Shown here: positions 1-7,294 of the stretch, piece by piece | Layout of the letters: each line of letters begins with the position of its first letter | How positions within the stretch are numbered: position 1 is the first letter of the stretch | DNA from: Bartonella sp. AU18XJBT | GTDB taxonomy: Bacteria; Pseudomonadota; Alphaproteobacteria; Rhizobiales; Rhizobiaceae | DNA: 64,000 nucleotides | Direction of reading: 5' to 3' | Assembly: GCF_028618595.1 (NCBI RefSeq) | Contig: NZ_JAQITE010000004.1 | Coordinates: 1 to 64,000 of the forward strand | The notes under the pieces: generated by a model | Database searches by the model: none | What the model saw: only the letters and a program-made list of their open reading frames with translations | Told to the model about the DNA's origin: nothing | Made by a program: the position numbers and the translations under genes

Positions 1-108
1 GAACGGATTTTTGCCCAATTGTTAGGGGTGTGGCAGAGAGCAGATGCACAGACACGGGCGCGGTTTTATGATTATTTGAACAAGCAATCGGGGGAGGAGC
101 AGGCATGA
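1..108 (+). CDS. ParB-like phage protein, C-terminal end only (cut by the window edge)
   Basis: The window opens inside this reading frame, which is codon-for-codon the same as the last 35 residues of the gene ending at 1199. It finishes in an ATGA overlap with the next gene at 105. It is the first copy of the tandem duplication. Whether its N-terminal part is complete cannot be seen here. Confidence 0.7.
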   Translation, partial: ERIFAQLLGVWQRADAQTRARFYDYLNKQSGEEQA

Positions 109-563
109 AGATGCGTGGTTTTCAACAGCTTGATTTTTTTCAAAAGCCCGTTTTTCCTTGTCGCGAACCAGTGGCGCAGATTGATTTAGAGCGGTTTCGT
201 TCTCGCATTAAGCGTGCCATGGCGCGGGCTTTGAGAGAATGCCGGGTTGAGCGCAGTGTGATTGCAGAGCGTATGGCGCATTATTTAGGGATTGGGTGTT
301 TAAGTAAGGCAAGCTTGGATGCTTATGTAGCGGAAAGTAAGCAGGTTGATATTTCCCTGCCGCGGTTTAAGGCATTTGTGCGGGCGACAGAGGCATTTTG
401 GCTCTGGGATGAGGTGGTGAGTGAAGATGGTTTATTGCTGTTGCAAGGGGATGAGGCGCGGTTAGCAGAGATTGCACGGTTGCAGCAGGAACAGCGTGAG
501 ATTGCGGCGCGCTTGAAAGCGATGCGTGCAACACCAGTGCGCATTAAAAGTGGGCAGCCATGA
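105..563 (+). CDS. Conserved Mu-like phage early protein, copy 1
   Basis: 152 residues, identical in sequence to the product of 1196–1654. The middle looks like a helix-turn-helix-type unit (about 34–75: 'ECRVERSVIAERMAHYL ... SKASLDAYVAES'), which resembles small proteins encoded just before the transposase in rhizobial Mu-like phages. The C-terminus (about 122–143) is a charged helix, probably coiled coil. It starts in an ATGA overlap with the ParB-like gene and ends in an ATGA overlap with a transposase start. I know no defined function. A role in DNA binding or transposition control is inference. Because it lies before a broken transposase, this copy may be redundant. Confidence 0.7.
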   Translation: MKMRGFQQLDFFQKPVFPCREPVAQIDLERFRSRIKRAMARALRECRVERSVIAERMAHYLGIGCLSKASLDAYVAESKQVDISLPRFKAFVRATEAFWLWDEVVSEDGLLLLQGDEARLAEIARLQQEQREIAARLKAMRATPVRIKSGQP

Positions 564-755
564 AGGAATGGTTTTGTATTGCTGAATTGGCTGAGGCGGC
601 TTTGCCAGGGTTGCCAAAGAGCAAAAGTGGATTTCGTAGGATTTTATCGACGAAATGGCGACATCAAAGTGAATTGCACGTAAAGTTAAAGGGGTTTCTC
701 GTCCTGTTGTAGAGGTTCACATTTCCTTATTACCGGAGGGAGCGAGGACAAAGTG
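560..755 (+). pseudogene. Transposase N-terminal fragment, frameshifted and truncated
   Basis: The frame opens with MKEWFCIAELAEAALPGLPK, nearly the same as the start of the full transposase at 1651. It then shows a different recognition segment (about residues 21–40) and stops at 712. Dropping one base near 675 restores a frame reading RPVVEVHISLLPEGAR, which matches residues 49–63 of the intact copy. A single missing base plus truncation after about 63 codons therefore explains the wreck. Everything beyond that point, including the catalytic core, is absent. It runs directly into the hybrid ParB-like frame at 753. Confidence 0.85.
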
Positions 756-1199
756 GCAAAGGTGCAAGTTGCACCTTTGCCAAATGATGGTGTCTTAAAT
801 GGCAAAGGAACAGTTTTATCTTTTGCCGAACATGTGGCGGACCGTATTGGTTTGTCCTCAAAATCAGTAAGACGTCTTAACAACATTGTTCAGCATCTAC
901 AGCCGGAGTTGCGGTCGGTTTTGCGGGGGACGGCATTGGCAGATAATCAAGCGCAGTTGTTAAAATTAGCGAAGATGGAGCCGGTTGCGCAACGGCGTGT
1001 GGCAATTGCTTTGCAACAGGTTGAGGGGGATTTACGGCGGGCTGTTGATTTGGTCAATGGGATTAATACGCCTCCGCAAATTAATGAACAGGAACGGATT
1101 TTTGCCCAATTGTTAGGGGTGTGGCAGAGAGCAGATGCACAGACACGGGCGCGGTTTTATGATTATTTGAACAAGCAATCGGGGGAGGAGCAGGCATGA
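753..1199 (+). CDS. ParB-like phage protein lacking the ParB N-terminal domain (recombinant junction)
   Basis: 148 residues from a GTG. Residues about 22–45 (SFAEHVADRIGLSSKSVRRL) form the helix-turn-helix that follows the ParB/sulfiredoxin domain in alphaproteobacterial ParB-like phage proteins, and 'LRGTALADNQAQLLKLAKM' is also typical of them. The upstream ParB catalytic fold is absent. The first 20 codons come from the junction where the broken transposase fragment meets this gene, and include a perfect palindrome, so the start is uncertain and the product may not be made. It ends in an ATGA overlap with the next gene, so it could still matter for translational coupling. Confidence 0.6.
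   Translation: MAKVQVAPLPNDGVLNGKGTVLSFAEHVADRIGLSSKSVRRLNNIVQHLQPELRSVLRGTALADNQAQLLKLAKMEPVAQRRVAIALQQVEGDLRRAVDLVNGINTPPQINEQERIFAQLLGVWQRADAQTRARFYDYLNKQSGEEQA
754..782. repeat. Perfect 14-bp inverted repeat at the duplication junction
   Basis: Arms 754–767 and 769–782 are exact reverse complements around a single G (arm: tggcaaaggtgcaa). It sits exactly where the transposase remnant ends and the ParB-like frame begins. It could be a recombination scar or an operator. The 'gcaaagg' motif recurs at about 802–808. Confidence 0.8.
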
Positions 1200-1709
1200 A
1201 GATGCGTGGTTTTCAACAGCTTGATTTTTTTCAAAAGCCCGTTTTTCCTTGTCGCGAACCAGTGGCGCAGATTGATTTAGAGCGGTTTCGTTCTCGCATT
1301 AAGCGTGCCATGGCGCGGGCTTTGAGAGAATGCCGGGTTGAGCGCAGTGTGATTGCAGAGCGTATGGCGCATTATTTAGGGATTGGGTGTTTAAGTAAGG
1401 CAAGCTTGGATGCTTATGTAGCGGAAAGTAAGCAGGTTGATATTTCCCTGCCGCGGTTTAAGGCATTTGTGCGGGCGACAGAGGCATTTTGGCTCTGGGA
1501 TGAGGTGGTGAGTGAAGATGGTTTATTGCTGTTGCAAGGGGATGAGGCGCGGTTAGCAGAGATTGCACGGTTGCAGCAGGAACAGCGTGAGATTGCGGCG
1601 CGCTTGAAAGCGATGCGTGCAACACCAGTGCGCATTAAAAGTGGGCAGCCATGAAGGAATGGTTTCGTATTGCCGAATTGGCTGAGGCGGCTTTACCAGG
1701 GTTGCCAAA
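1092..1709 (+). repeat. Tandem duplication, copy 2 (partner 1–618)
   Basis: Second copy of the left-end block, at a constant offset of 1091 bp from copy 1. It leads into the intact transposase gene. The near-absence of differences over the first 570 bases implies a recent duplication or continuing gene conversion. Confidence 0.95.
1196..1654 (+). CDS. Conserved Mu-like phage early protein, copy 2
   Basis: Same 152-residue protein as at 105–563. Here it is linked by ATGA overlaps to the ParB-like gene before it and to the intact transposase after it, so it is probably the working copy and translationally coupled to the transposase. The central helix-turn-helix-like stretch and C-terminal charged helix suggest DNA binding. 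No function is established that I know of. Confidence 0.75.
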   Translation: MKMRGFQQLDFFQKPVFPCREPVAQIDLERFRSRIKRAMARALRECRVERSVIAERMAHYLGIGCLSKASLDAYVAESKQVDISLPRFKAFVRATEAFWLWDEVVSEDGLLLLQGDEARLAEIARLQQEQREIAARLKAMRATPVRIKSGQP

Positions 1710-3633
1710 AACATATAAAAGTCTTGAAAACCACGGACGGGCATATTGGAGAAAAAATTCTAAACTCTCGAGGAAGGTGGGAGGCAAAACCAAGCCGGTT
1801 TGGGAGTATCACATTTCCTTATTGCCGGAGGGGGCGCGGGCGGCATTGTTGGTGCGGGCGGGTGGTGTTGATGTTTTGCAAAAGGCAGAGCTGACGAGAC
1901 AAACAGAAGCGCTTTGGGTGCGTTATGAGGGGCTTTCCAAGGCGCATAAAAGGCGCTGTGAAGAGCGTTTGAAGGCGCTTTGTTTTTGGGAAGATTTGCT
2001 CCATGGCGGTATGGGTGTGCATGATGCGGCAAGTTTTTGTGCGGTGCAATTTGGAGTGAGCCGGATGTCGCTTTTTAATTGGCGGCAGATGGTTGAAGGG
2101 TATGAGCGCCCTGATTGGTTGGCAGCGCTTGCGCCTTGTTATGGTGAGGAGACTGTTTCACAATTTGCGCCGTGTCATGAGGGGGCGTGGGAGGTTTTAT
2201 GTTCGGATTATTTGCGCTCGTCTCGCCCTGCTTTTTCGGCGTGTTATCGGCGGATGGTTTCGGTTGCGCAGGAGAAAGGTTGGGCGCCCATTCCTTCTGA
2301 GCGGGCTTTGCGTCGTCGTTTTAATGCGCAAGTTTCCAAAGCGGTTGTGGCGTTAGCGCGTGATGGCGAAGAAAAGGCAAAAAAGCTTTATCCGGCACAA
2401 CGGCGTGATCGCTCGAGTTTGCATGCTTTGCAAGCGGTGAATATGGATGGGCATAAGCTAGATGTTTTTGTGCATGTTCCTTGGGGGCAAAAGCCTGTGC
2501 GGCTTTATCTGATTGCCATTCAAGATCTTTATTCTGGTAAGATTTTATCGTGGCGCTTATCGGATGCTGAGACTTGGGAAATCGTGCGTTTGGTGATTGG
2601 GGATATGGTGGAGGCTTATGGGATACCGGAGCGTATGACCTTGGATAATGGGCGTGCTTTTACCAGCAAGTGGATTTCTGGAGGTGTGCAAAACCGTTTT
2701 CGTTTTAAGATTAAGCCGGATGATCCGCAAGGGCTTTTGACGAGTTTGGGTGTGCAATTGCAATGGACGACCCCTTATAGCGGACAGTCTAAACCAATTG
2801 AGCGGGCATGGCGTGATCTGGCAGAAGCGATTTCCAAACATCCCTTTTGTGCGGGGGCTTATACGGGTAATAAACCGGATGCTAAGCCGGAAGATTATGG
2901 CAAGCGCGCGATAGGATTTGAAGCGTTTAAAGCCCATGTTGGTGCGCAAATTTGTGCACACAATGCGCAAGCGGGGCGTAAGGCGGTTAATTGTGCGGGG
3001 CGCAGTTTTGATGAGACCTTTACTGAGAGCTTGCAAGCCGCGGGGACGATAGTTCGGCAAGCGAGCGCAGCACAACGGGCTTTATGGCTTTTAACCTCTG
3101 AGGCGTTGCGTGCGCAAAAGGGTACGGGCGAGATCCATTTTTATGGCAATCGTTATTGGGCGCGTGAACTTAACCAGTATGCGGGGCAAAAGGTGATTGT
3201 ACGCTTTGATCCGGATAATTTGCACCAAGATTTGCGGGTTTATGATTTGAATAATCGGTTGCTTTGTTTGGCACCATGCCTTTGTGATGTAGGTTTTTAT
3301 GACCAGCATGCGGCGCGCTTGAATGGGCGTTTGCGTAAAGAATATGTGAAGGCTGTTAAAGCAGAAAAACAGCTAGCAGCAAAGCTTGCGCCTGATCAGT
3401 TGGCTGATGTTTATGGGCGCTTTGAGAAAAAGGATGAAGCGTTGAAATCCAAGGTTCCGATAAAGCCAAAGGTGAGCCGCTTGATGCCAAACCATGCGGG
3501 GAACTTAGCTGTGAAAGTGCAGGATGATGAGGCTTTGGACGCCCAAGAATTCAGTCAACACTTGCATAAAGCTTTAAGAAAGTTTTCCGCCTCTGATGAG
3601 GGGCGTGAAGTGATTAAGTTTCCTAAACGATAG
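1651..3633 (+). CDS. Mu-type transposase A (DDE recombinase)
   Basis: 660 residues, close to the 663 of MuA. The N-terminus (1–70) is the Mu winged-helix segment (EWFRIAELAEAALPGLPK ... ISLLPEGAR). The catalytic core begins near 255, and the triad reads as D266 (NMDGH), D332 (LDNGRAF) and E384 (KPIERAWRDL). A Mu-type C-terminal beta-barrel (about 480–560) and a basic tail, used in MuA for contact with the ATPase, follow. It joins phage ends to target DNA for integration and replicative transposition. It begins in an ATGA overlap with the preceding gene. All key residues are present, so the enzyme is probably functional even though the prophage looks defective. Confidence 0.95.
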   Translation: MKEWFRIAELAEAALPGLPKTYKSLENHGRAYWRKNSKLSRKVGGKTKPVWEYHISLLPEGARAALLVRAGGVDVLQKAELTRQTEALWVRYEGLSKAHKRRCEERLKALCFWEDLLHGGMGVHDAASFCAVQFGVSRMSLFNWRQMVEGYERPDWLAALAPCYGEETVSQFAPCHEGAWEVLCSDYLRSSRPAFSACYRRMVSVAQEKGWAPIPSERALRRRFNAQVSKAVVALARDGEEKAKKLYPAQRRDRSSLHALQAVNMDGHKLDVFVHVPWGQKPVRLYLIAIQDLYSGKILSWRLSDAETWEIVRLVIGDMVEAYGIPERMTLDNGRAFTSKWISGGVQNRFRFKIKPDDPQGLLTSLGVQLQWTTPYSGQSKPIERAWRDLAEAISKHPFCAGAYTGNKPDAKPEDYGKRAIGFEAFKAHVGAQICAHNAQAGRKAVNCAGRSFDETFTESLQAAGTIVRQASAAQRALWLLTSEALRAQKGTGEIHFYGNRYWARELNQYAGQKVIVRFDPDNLHQDLRVYDLNNRLLCLAPCLCDVGFYDQHAARLNGRLRKEYVKAVKAEKQLAAKLAPDQLADVYGRFEKKDEALKSKVPIKPKVSRLMPNHAGNLAVKVQDDEALDAQEFSQHLHKALRKFSASDEGREVIKFPKR

Positions 3634-3672
3634 GAAAGGAAAGAGGGGGGATTTGTAAGAATTCTCAAAAGG

Positions 3673-3700
3673 AAGCTGGTTTTGTATCGCGTACCAGCTT
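3673..3700 (+). ncRNA. Hairpin unit 1 with conserved loop
   Basis: 8-bp stem aagctggt/accagctt closing the 12-base loop tttgtatcgcgt. The loop is the same as in the hairpin at 3868–3892 apart from one inserted/changed base, while the stem sequence is different yet still pairs. This is the pattern expected of a selected RNA or DNA structure. Whether it is a separate RNA or a cis element in the early mRNA cannot be told from sequence. Confidence 0.55.
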
Positions 3701-3867
3701 GAAGATTTAACAAAGAAAGGGGGGGAGAAGTCTTAATCCTTTAAAAGTTTAAATCAATACAATTAAATTTTTAGGCAAATCTTCAGATGCCTTTACCTGA
3801 TTAGGTGAGGAACATGGAGTGATTCAACTTTCCCAAAAGACGAAGGAGAGGGGGATTTTATAAGGTT

Positions 3868-3892
3868 AGCCGTTTTAGTATCGCGTACGGCT
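3868..3892 (+). ncRNA. Hairpin unit 2 with conserved loop
   Basis: 6-bp stem agccgt/acggct with the loop tttagtatcgcgt, the partner of the element at 3673–3700. Lies about 90 bp before the ATPase start. The purine-rich lead-in is also shared with unit 1. Confidence 0.55.
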
Positions 3893-3915
3893 TTAAATGT
3901 TTATTGAAGACAAAA

Positions 3916-3948
3916 GATAAGGGGCGGGTGGGAGCCCTTCCCCTTATC
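3916..3948 (+). terminator. Long hairpin before the ATPase gene (attenuator or terminator-like)
   Basis: gataagggg (3916–3924) pairs with ccccttatc (3940–3948), and inside them ggg pairs with ccc. There is no run of T after the stem, so it is not a classic intrinsic terminator. It stands 20 bases before the ribosome binding site of the gene at 3983 and could tune read-through or translation. Confidence 0.45.
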
Positions 3949-3982
3949 AGTAGTCTAAAATCAATACGAAAGGGGAATATAC

Positions 3983-5014
3983 ATGAAAAACGCGATAAAT
4001 GCAACGGTCGATAAAAATCCTTGGGCGCGACCTAAAATCCAGCCCAGTGGGACAGCCCAAAACCGCAACAGTGATGACATTGCTTTATGGAATGAACTTG
4101 TGGATGCAGTGAGAGCTTTGGGGCAAATGAATGATTGGTCGAAAGCGGAGGTGGCGCGGCGCATAGGCATGCCGGATGGGACGTTTTCGCAATGGTATGC
4201 GGGCAGTTATGCGGGGCAATTGGGTAAGCAAAATGCGAAGGTTCAACAATGGGTTGAGGTTTTTAAAGAAACGGCGGGGTTTTTGGAAAAGATCCCTGAA
4301 AAACCAGCCTTTCAGAGGAATCGCATTGCCAGTGAGATTATTGATACTTTAACATTGGCACAAAGTACGGGCGATATGGTGATGATTACGCTTGATGCGG
4401 GCAGTGGTAAGACCGAAACCTGCCGCCATTACCGCGCAACCCGTCCGCATGTTTATCTGGTGACAGCAAGCCCGCATACGCGCAGTGTTCACGGTATTTT
4501 GAATGATATGGCAGCAGAATTGGAAGTGGTGGAATATAATCCCACCCGCTTAACCCGTGCCATTGGCAAGAGATTAGAGCGCGTGGGTGGTGGGACGCTA
4601 TTGATCGTTGATGAGGCGCAAAATTTAACGGATGAGGCGATTAATCAGTTGCGCCATTTTGTTGATATTAATGGCACGGGGCTCGCTTTGGTTGGGAATG
4701 ATGAAATCTCTGGGCGGTTGGTTCACCGTCAAAATGGTCCCTCTTATGCGCAAATTAAAAGCCGATTGGCAATGCATCTGAAGCGCCGCAAACCCTATAG
4801 TGAGGATATTGCAGCGCGTATTCATGATTGGGGAATTGAAGATGTTGGGGCGATAAAGTTTTTGACAGGGATAGGCTTAAAGGCTGGGGCTTTGCGGCAA
4901 ATTGATAAAACCATGATGTTGGCACGTATGGCAGCGCTTGGGGATGGGTGTGAGGTGACATTGAAACATGTCAAAGCGGCATGGAAAAACCGTGACGTGG
5001 AGGAATTGGCATGA
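3983..5014 (+). CDS. Mu-type transposition ATPase B
   Basis: 343 residues (MuB has 312). An N-terminal helix-turn-helix (about 48–75: DWSKAEVARRIGMPDGTFSQW) precedes an AAA+ module with Walker A DAGSGKTE (138–145) and Walker B LLIVDE (206–211). In Mu this protein coats target DNA in an ATP-dependent way, delivers it to the transposase and gives target immunity. A good ribosome site (gaaagggg) lies about 10 bases upstream of the ATG. It ends in an ATGA overlap with the next small gene. Confidence 0.92.
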   Translation: MKNAINATVDKNPWARPKIQPSGTAQNRNSDDIALWNELVDAVRALGQMNDWSKAEVARRIGMPDGTFSQWYAGSYAGQLGKQNAKVQQWVEVFKETAGFLEKIPEKPAFQRNRIASEIIDTLTLAQSTGDMVMITLDAGSGKTETCRHYRATRPHVYLVTASPHTRSVHGILNDMAAELEVVEYNPTRLTRAIGKRLERVGGGTLLIVDEAQNLTDEAINQLRHFVDINGTGLALVGNDEISGRLVHRQNGPSYAQIKSRLAMHLKRRKPYSEDIAARIHDWGIEDVGAIKFLTGIGLKAGALRQIDKTMMLARMAALGDGCEVTLKHVKAAWKNRDVEELA

Positions 5015-5280
5015 TCCCTTTATGCGACAAAGAATTATCCGATACGCTTGTTGGTCTTTATGACGATTATCAATGTGGTTTTGATATTGGAGAAAAGCTT
5101 AAATTGTGTGTTGATTTGGCGTTATTGCTTGAATTGGAGTTGAGTGTTCACCGTTTGGGGGAGGCGGATGCGGTTTTGGAAGCTGAAGTTGCAGAAGTTT
5201 TGGCTGAGTGTGAAGGCTCTGATCGAGATGAAGATAAGACCAATCGTGTGATTTATATGGATTTTGGAGGCGGAAAATGA
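5011..5280 (+). CDS. Small acidic phage early protein
   Basis: 89 residues, not recognised. It is acidic, with a likely helical middle (residues 25–70, many L, E, A and V). It starts in an ATGA overlap with the ATPase gene and ends in a similar overlap with the next ORF, so translation is likely coupled. Mu has a series of small accessory genes in this place; I cannot assign it to one. Confidence 0.65.
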   Translation: MIPLCDKELSDTLVGLYDDYQCGFDIGEKLKLCVDLALLLELELSVHRLGEADAVLEAEVAEVLAECEGSDRDEDKTNRVIYMDFGGGK

Positions 5281-5528
5281 TGGAACGGAACCCTTATATG
5301 GTGAGAGAGTGCTTGATTGCTTTGCGCTCTGCCTTGTTAAAACATGAAGTGAATGGGATTTTTTTGCATGGACAAGATGTTCGAGAATTAAATGAGTATT
5401 TGCGCCGCCTAGCGGGCTATAACCACATTTTGGGTCATGAGCTTATGCGGTGTCGTTGGCAATTGAAAGCGGGATGTGCGCCTTCTTCAGGGGATGTTGT
5501 GCCGTTTCGTCGTTTTCAAAAAACATAA
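5277..5528 (+). CDS. Small phage early protein
   Basis: 83 residues, not recognised. The middle is likely helical (MVRECLIALRSALLKHEVNG; RELNEYLRRL), with a basic C-terminus. It begins in an ATGATG overlap with its upstream neighbour and is followed 14 bp later by the DUF3164 gene. A hypothetical member of the early operon. Confidence 0.6.
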   Translation: MMERNPYMVRECLIALRSALLKHEVNGIFLHGQDVRELNEYLRRLAGYNHILGHELMRCRWQLKAGCAPSSGDVVPFRRFQKT

Positions 5529-5542
5529 GGAGGAAGTTGGTG

Positions 5543-6166
5543 ATGAATCCACAAATTGAACTTGAAGGCACACGTTATATGAAGGATGCAAAAGGGGCTT
5601 TGGTGCCGGTAAGCTTGATCCGCCCTGCGGATTTGTTAGAAGATGAAACGGTGCGCAAAATTATGGGTTTTGCGAAAGAGTTATCGGCAAGGATTGCGCG
5701 TTTTAACAACCATACGATTGCGGATTTGAGTGGTTTTGATAGCTTGCTTGCGCAAGAATATGGTATGGAGCGGCGTGGTAAAAAGGGCAATTGTACTTAC
5801 ACAAGCTTTGATGGTTTGCAACGCATTAAGGTGCAGGTACAGGAAAGTGTTGATTTTGGACCGCAATTGCAAATTGCCAAAAGCCTTCTTGATGAGTGTT
5901 TGAATGAATGGTCTGCGGATGCACGCCCTGAAATCCGTGCGATTATTACGCGTGCTTTTAATACGGATAAAGAAGGCAAGGTGAATCGGGGGGAGATCTT
6001 TATGTTGCTGCGTTTGGATATTGATGATCCACGCTGGAATGAGGCTATGCGGGCGATCCGTGAAGCGATCCGTGTGACGACATCTAAGGAGTATGTGCGT
6101 TTTTATGAGCGTGAAACATTAGAAAGCGCTTGGCGCCCTGTAACCATTGATCTGGCGAAGACGTGA
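5543..6166 (+). CDS. DUF3164 family Mu-like phage protein
   Basis: 207 residues. I chose the ATG at 5543 because it follows the ribosome site aaggagga, although the frame is open further upstream across the previous gene. The pattern TRYMKDAKGALVPVSLIRP near the start and the central 'YTSFDGLQRIKVQVQE' are typical of the DUF3164 family, encoded early in Mu-like phages between the ATPase and GemA. A helical N-terminal half is followed by a segment about the number of cells or copies 'NTDKEGKVN...MLLRLDIDDPRW'. The biochemical role is unknown. Confidence 0.85.
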   Translation: MNPQIELEGTRYMKDAKGALVPVSLIRPADLLEDETVRKIMGFAKELSARIARFNNHTIADLSGFDSLLAQEYGMERRGKKGNCTYTSFDGLQRIKVQVQESVDFGPQLQIAKSLLDECLNEWSADARPEIRAIITRAFNTDKEGKVNRGEIFMLLRLDIDDPRWNEAMRAIREAIRVTTSKEYVRFYERETLESAWRPVTIDLAKT

Positions 6167-6175
6167 GGGGGTGAG

Positions 6176-6793
6176 ATGTCTTTAGCTGTCCTTCATATGG
6201 GAAAACGCGCGTTAGGTCTTGATGATGAGACCTATCGCGCACTGCTCTATCGCTTGACGGGCAAGCAATCGGCGAAGGATTTGAACTATTCAGAAAAGCG
6301 CTTGGTCGTCGCTGAAATGAAAGCGTTTGGTTTTGAGCCGAATGGGAAGCGTTTAGAGGGTAAATATGCCAAGAAGCTCCAGGCGCTCTGGATTGCTGGG
6401 TGGAATCTTGGCATTATTCGTGATCGTTCAGATAAAGCGTTGCTTGCCTTTGTGAAGAGACAGACAGGCGTTGATCATGTTCGTTTTTTACGCGATAGCG
6501 ATGATGCGTGTAGAGCTATTGAAGCGTTGAAAGGTTGGTTGCAGCGTGATGGTGGGGTTGACTGGAAAGGGAAAAAGATTCAAGATTCATGGCAAAAAAT
6601 GCCAGGATATTTGATTTTGTATGCCCAATGGAAGCGTTTGAATCCTGCTGTTGTGTTTGATGTGGAAGCTTTTCATCAAAGTGTTATGGCGTTAAGTGGT
6701 AAAGCTTTGGGTGAGATGGACGAGGGTGATTTTAGAGAAGTGATGAATGTTTGGGGGCGGAAAATCCGTAAAGGTGTTACAAGCGAGGGGTAA
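6176..6793 (+). CDS. GemA-like regulatory protein (Mu gp16 family, DUF1018)
   Basis: 205 residues. The opening LAVLHMGKRALGLDDETYRALLYRLTGKQSAKDL is the family hallmark: a short alpha-helical unit with 'GLDDETYRALL' and 'SAKDL'. A second conserved part contains KLQALWIAGWNLGII. In Mu, GemA modulates expression of host genes and DNA supercoiling/replication. Follows DUF3164 by 9 bp, with a GGGGGTGAG ribosome site. Confidence 0.85.
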   Translation: MSLAVLHMGKRALGLDDETYRALLYRLTGKQSAKDLNYSEKRLVVAEMKAFGFEPNGKRLEGKYAKKLQALWIAGWNLGIIRDRSDKALLAFVKRQTGVDHVRFLRDSDDACRAIEALKGWLQRDGGVDWKGKKIQDSWQKMPGYLILYAQWKRLNPAVVFDVEAFHQSVMALSGKALGEMDEGDFREVMNVWGRKIRKGVTSEG

Positions 6794-6799
6794 GCATGC

Positions 6800-7207
6800 A
6801 TGCAAGAGGAAATCTATAGCGATTTTCCTGCCTTATTGCGTGAAATAGCCGCTGTTGCGGGCAGTGAGGCGGCATGGAATATGATGCGTGCTTTTGGCGG
6901 ACGAGAAGTTTATATCCCTGGGCGTCTTGAGAATGCGGATTGGTTGATTGAAATTGTTGGGTTTGAAGAGGCGGAGCAATTGATCAAGTATTTTTGTTTT
7001 AATGGTTCTGGTGTGCGCCTTCTTATCCCCCTTGGTAGAGATGCTGAACGGCGGCAAAAAATGCTAAAAGCGTTGCAAAAAGGCTGGTCTGTGGATGCTG
7101 CAGCTGCTGTTTCTGGTATGCATGTGCGCACGGCTTATCGCTTGAAAAAGAGAATTTCTTCACAAGAACCACAAGGTTTATTATTTCCAGAGCTTTATGA
7201 GTATTGA
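6800..7207 (+). CDS. Mor-type transcription activator
   Basis: 135 residues, close to the 129 of Mu Mor. It has the family's GGREVYIPG (28–36), a dimerisation-like middle, and a C-terminal helix-turn-helix (about 92–118: WSVDAAAAVSGMHVRTAYRLKKR). Mor/C proteins bind dyad sites and recruit RNA polymerase to middle and late promoters. Its gene is followed directly by a dyad promoter element, a second copy of which precedes the head genes. I infer that it binds both. The start at 6800 is supported by gagggg upstream; another ATG at 6796 is out of frame. Confidence 0.85.
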   Translation: MQEEIYSDFPALLREIAAVAGSEAAWNMMRAFGGREVYIPGRLENADWLIEIVGFEEAEQLIKYFCFNGSGVRLLIPLGRDAERRQKMLKALQKGWSVDAAAAVSGMHVRTAYRLKKRISSQEPQGLLFPELYEY

Positions 7208-7213
7208 GATCAA

Positions 7214-7246
7214 TGACTGACAGTGTCAGGCTTATATTGGGGGAGT
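7214..7246 (+). promoter_or_regulatory. Dyad late-promoter element 1 (before lysis operon)
   Basis: The perfect dyad ctgaca-g-tgtcag (7217–7229) is followed by cttatat and a g-rich stretch. The same arrangement, with only a few changes, is at 14670–14702. No other copy was seen. The tatatt after the dyad fits a -10 element, giving the activator-bound promoter layout known from Mu Mor/C sites. It lies about 65 bp before the endolysin start. Confidence 0.7.
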
Positions 7247-7294
7247 GAGACCCGATAAACTGCGGATGAATTTTTATTCATTGAGTGGTTTGTT

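Larger units (their letters stand above)
1..618 (+). repeat. Tandem duplication, copy 1 (partner 1092–1709)
   Basis: Bases 1–573 read as identical to 1092–1664, followed by about 45 more bases with a few substitutions, up to the shared 'ttgccaaa'. The offset is 1091 bp throughout. The block holds the end of the ParB-like gene, a complete small gene and the start of a transposase gene. After 618 the two copies diverge inside the transposase N-terminus. Copy 1 may itself extend left of the window. Confidence 0.95.
3634..3982. other. 349-bp spacer between transposase and ATPase genes, with degenerate tandem units
   Basis: No ORF with a start codon. It contains two related units about 194 bp apart. 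Each has a purine run (gaggggg(g)attt), a hairpin with the loop sequence gtatcgcgt, and downstream the motif aaatcaatac (3751–3760, 3958–3967). A third, long hairpin precedes the next gene. Such a long spacer is exceptional in this densely packed early operon. Confidence 0.7.

Noticed and set aside
3634-3982. CRISPR-like array (two related units)
   Set aside because: Only two degenerate units 194 bp apart with internal hairpins; no short repeats with regular spacers and no cas genes.
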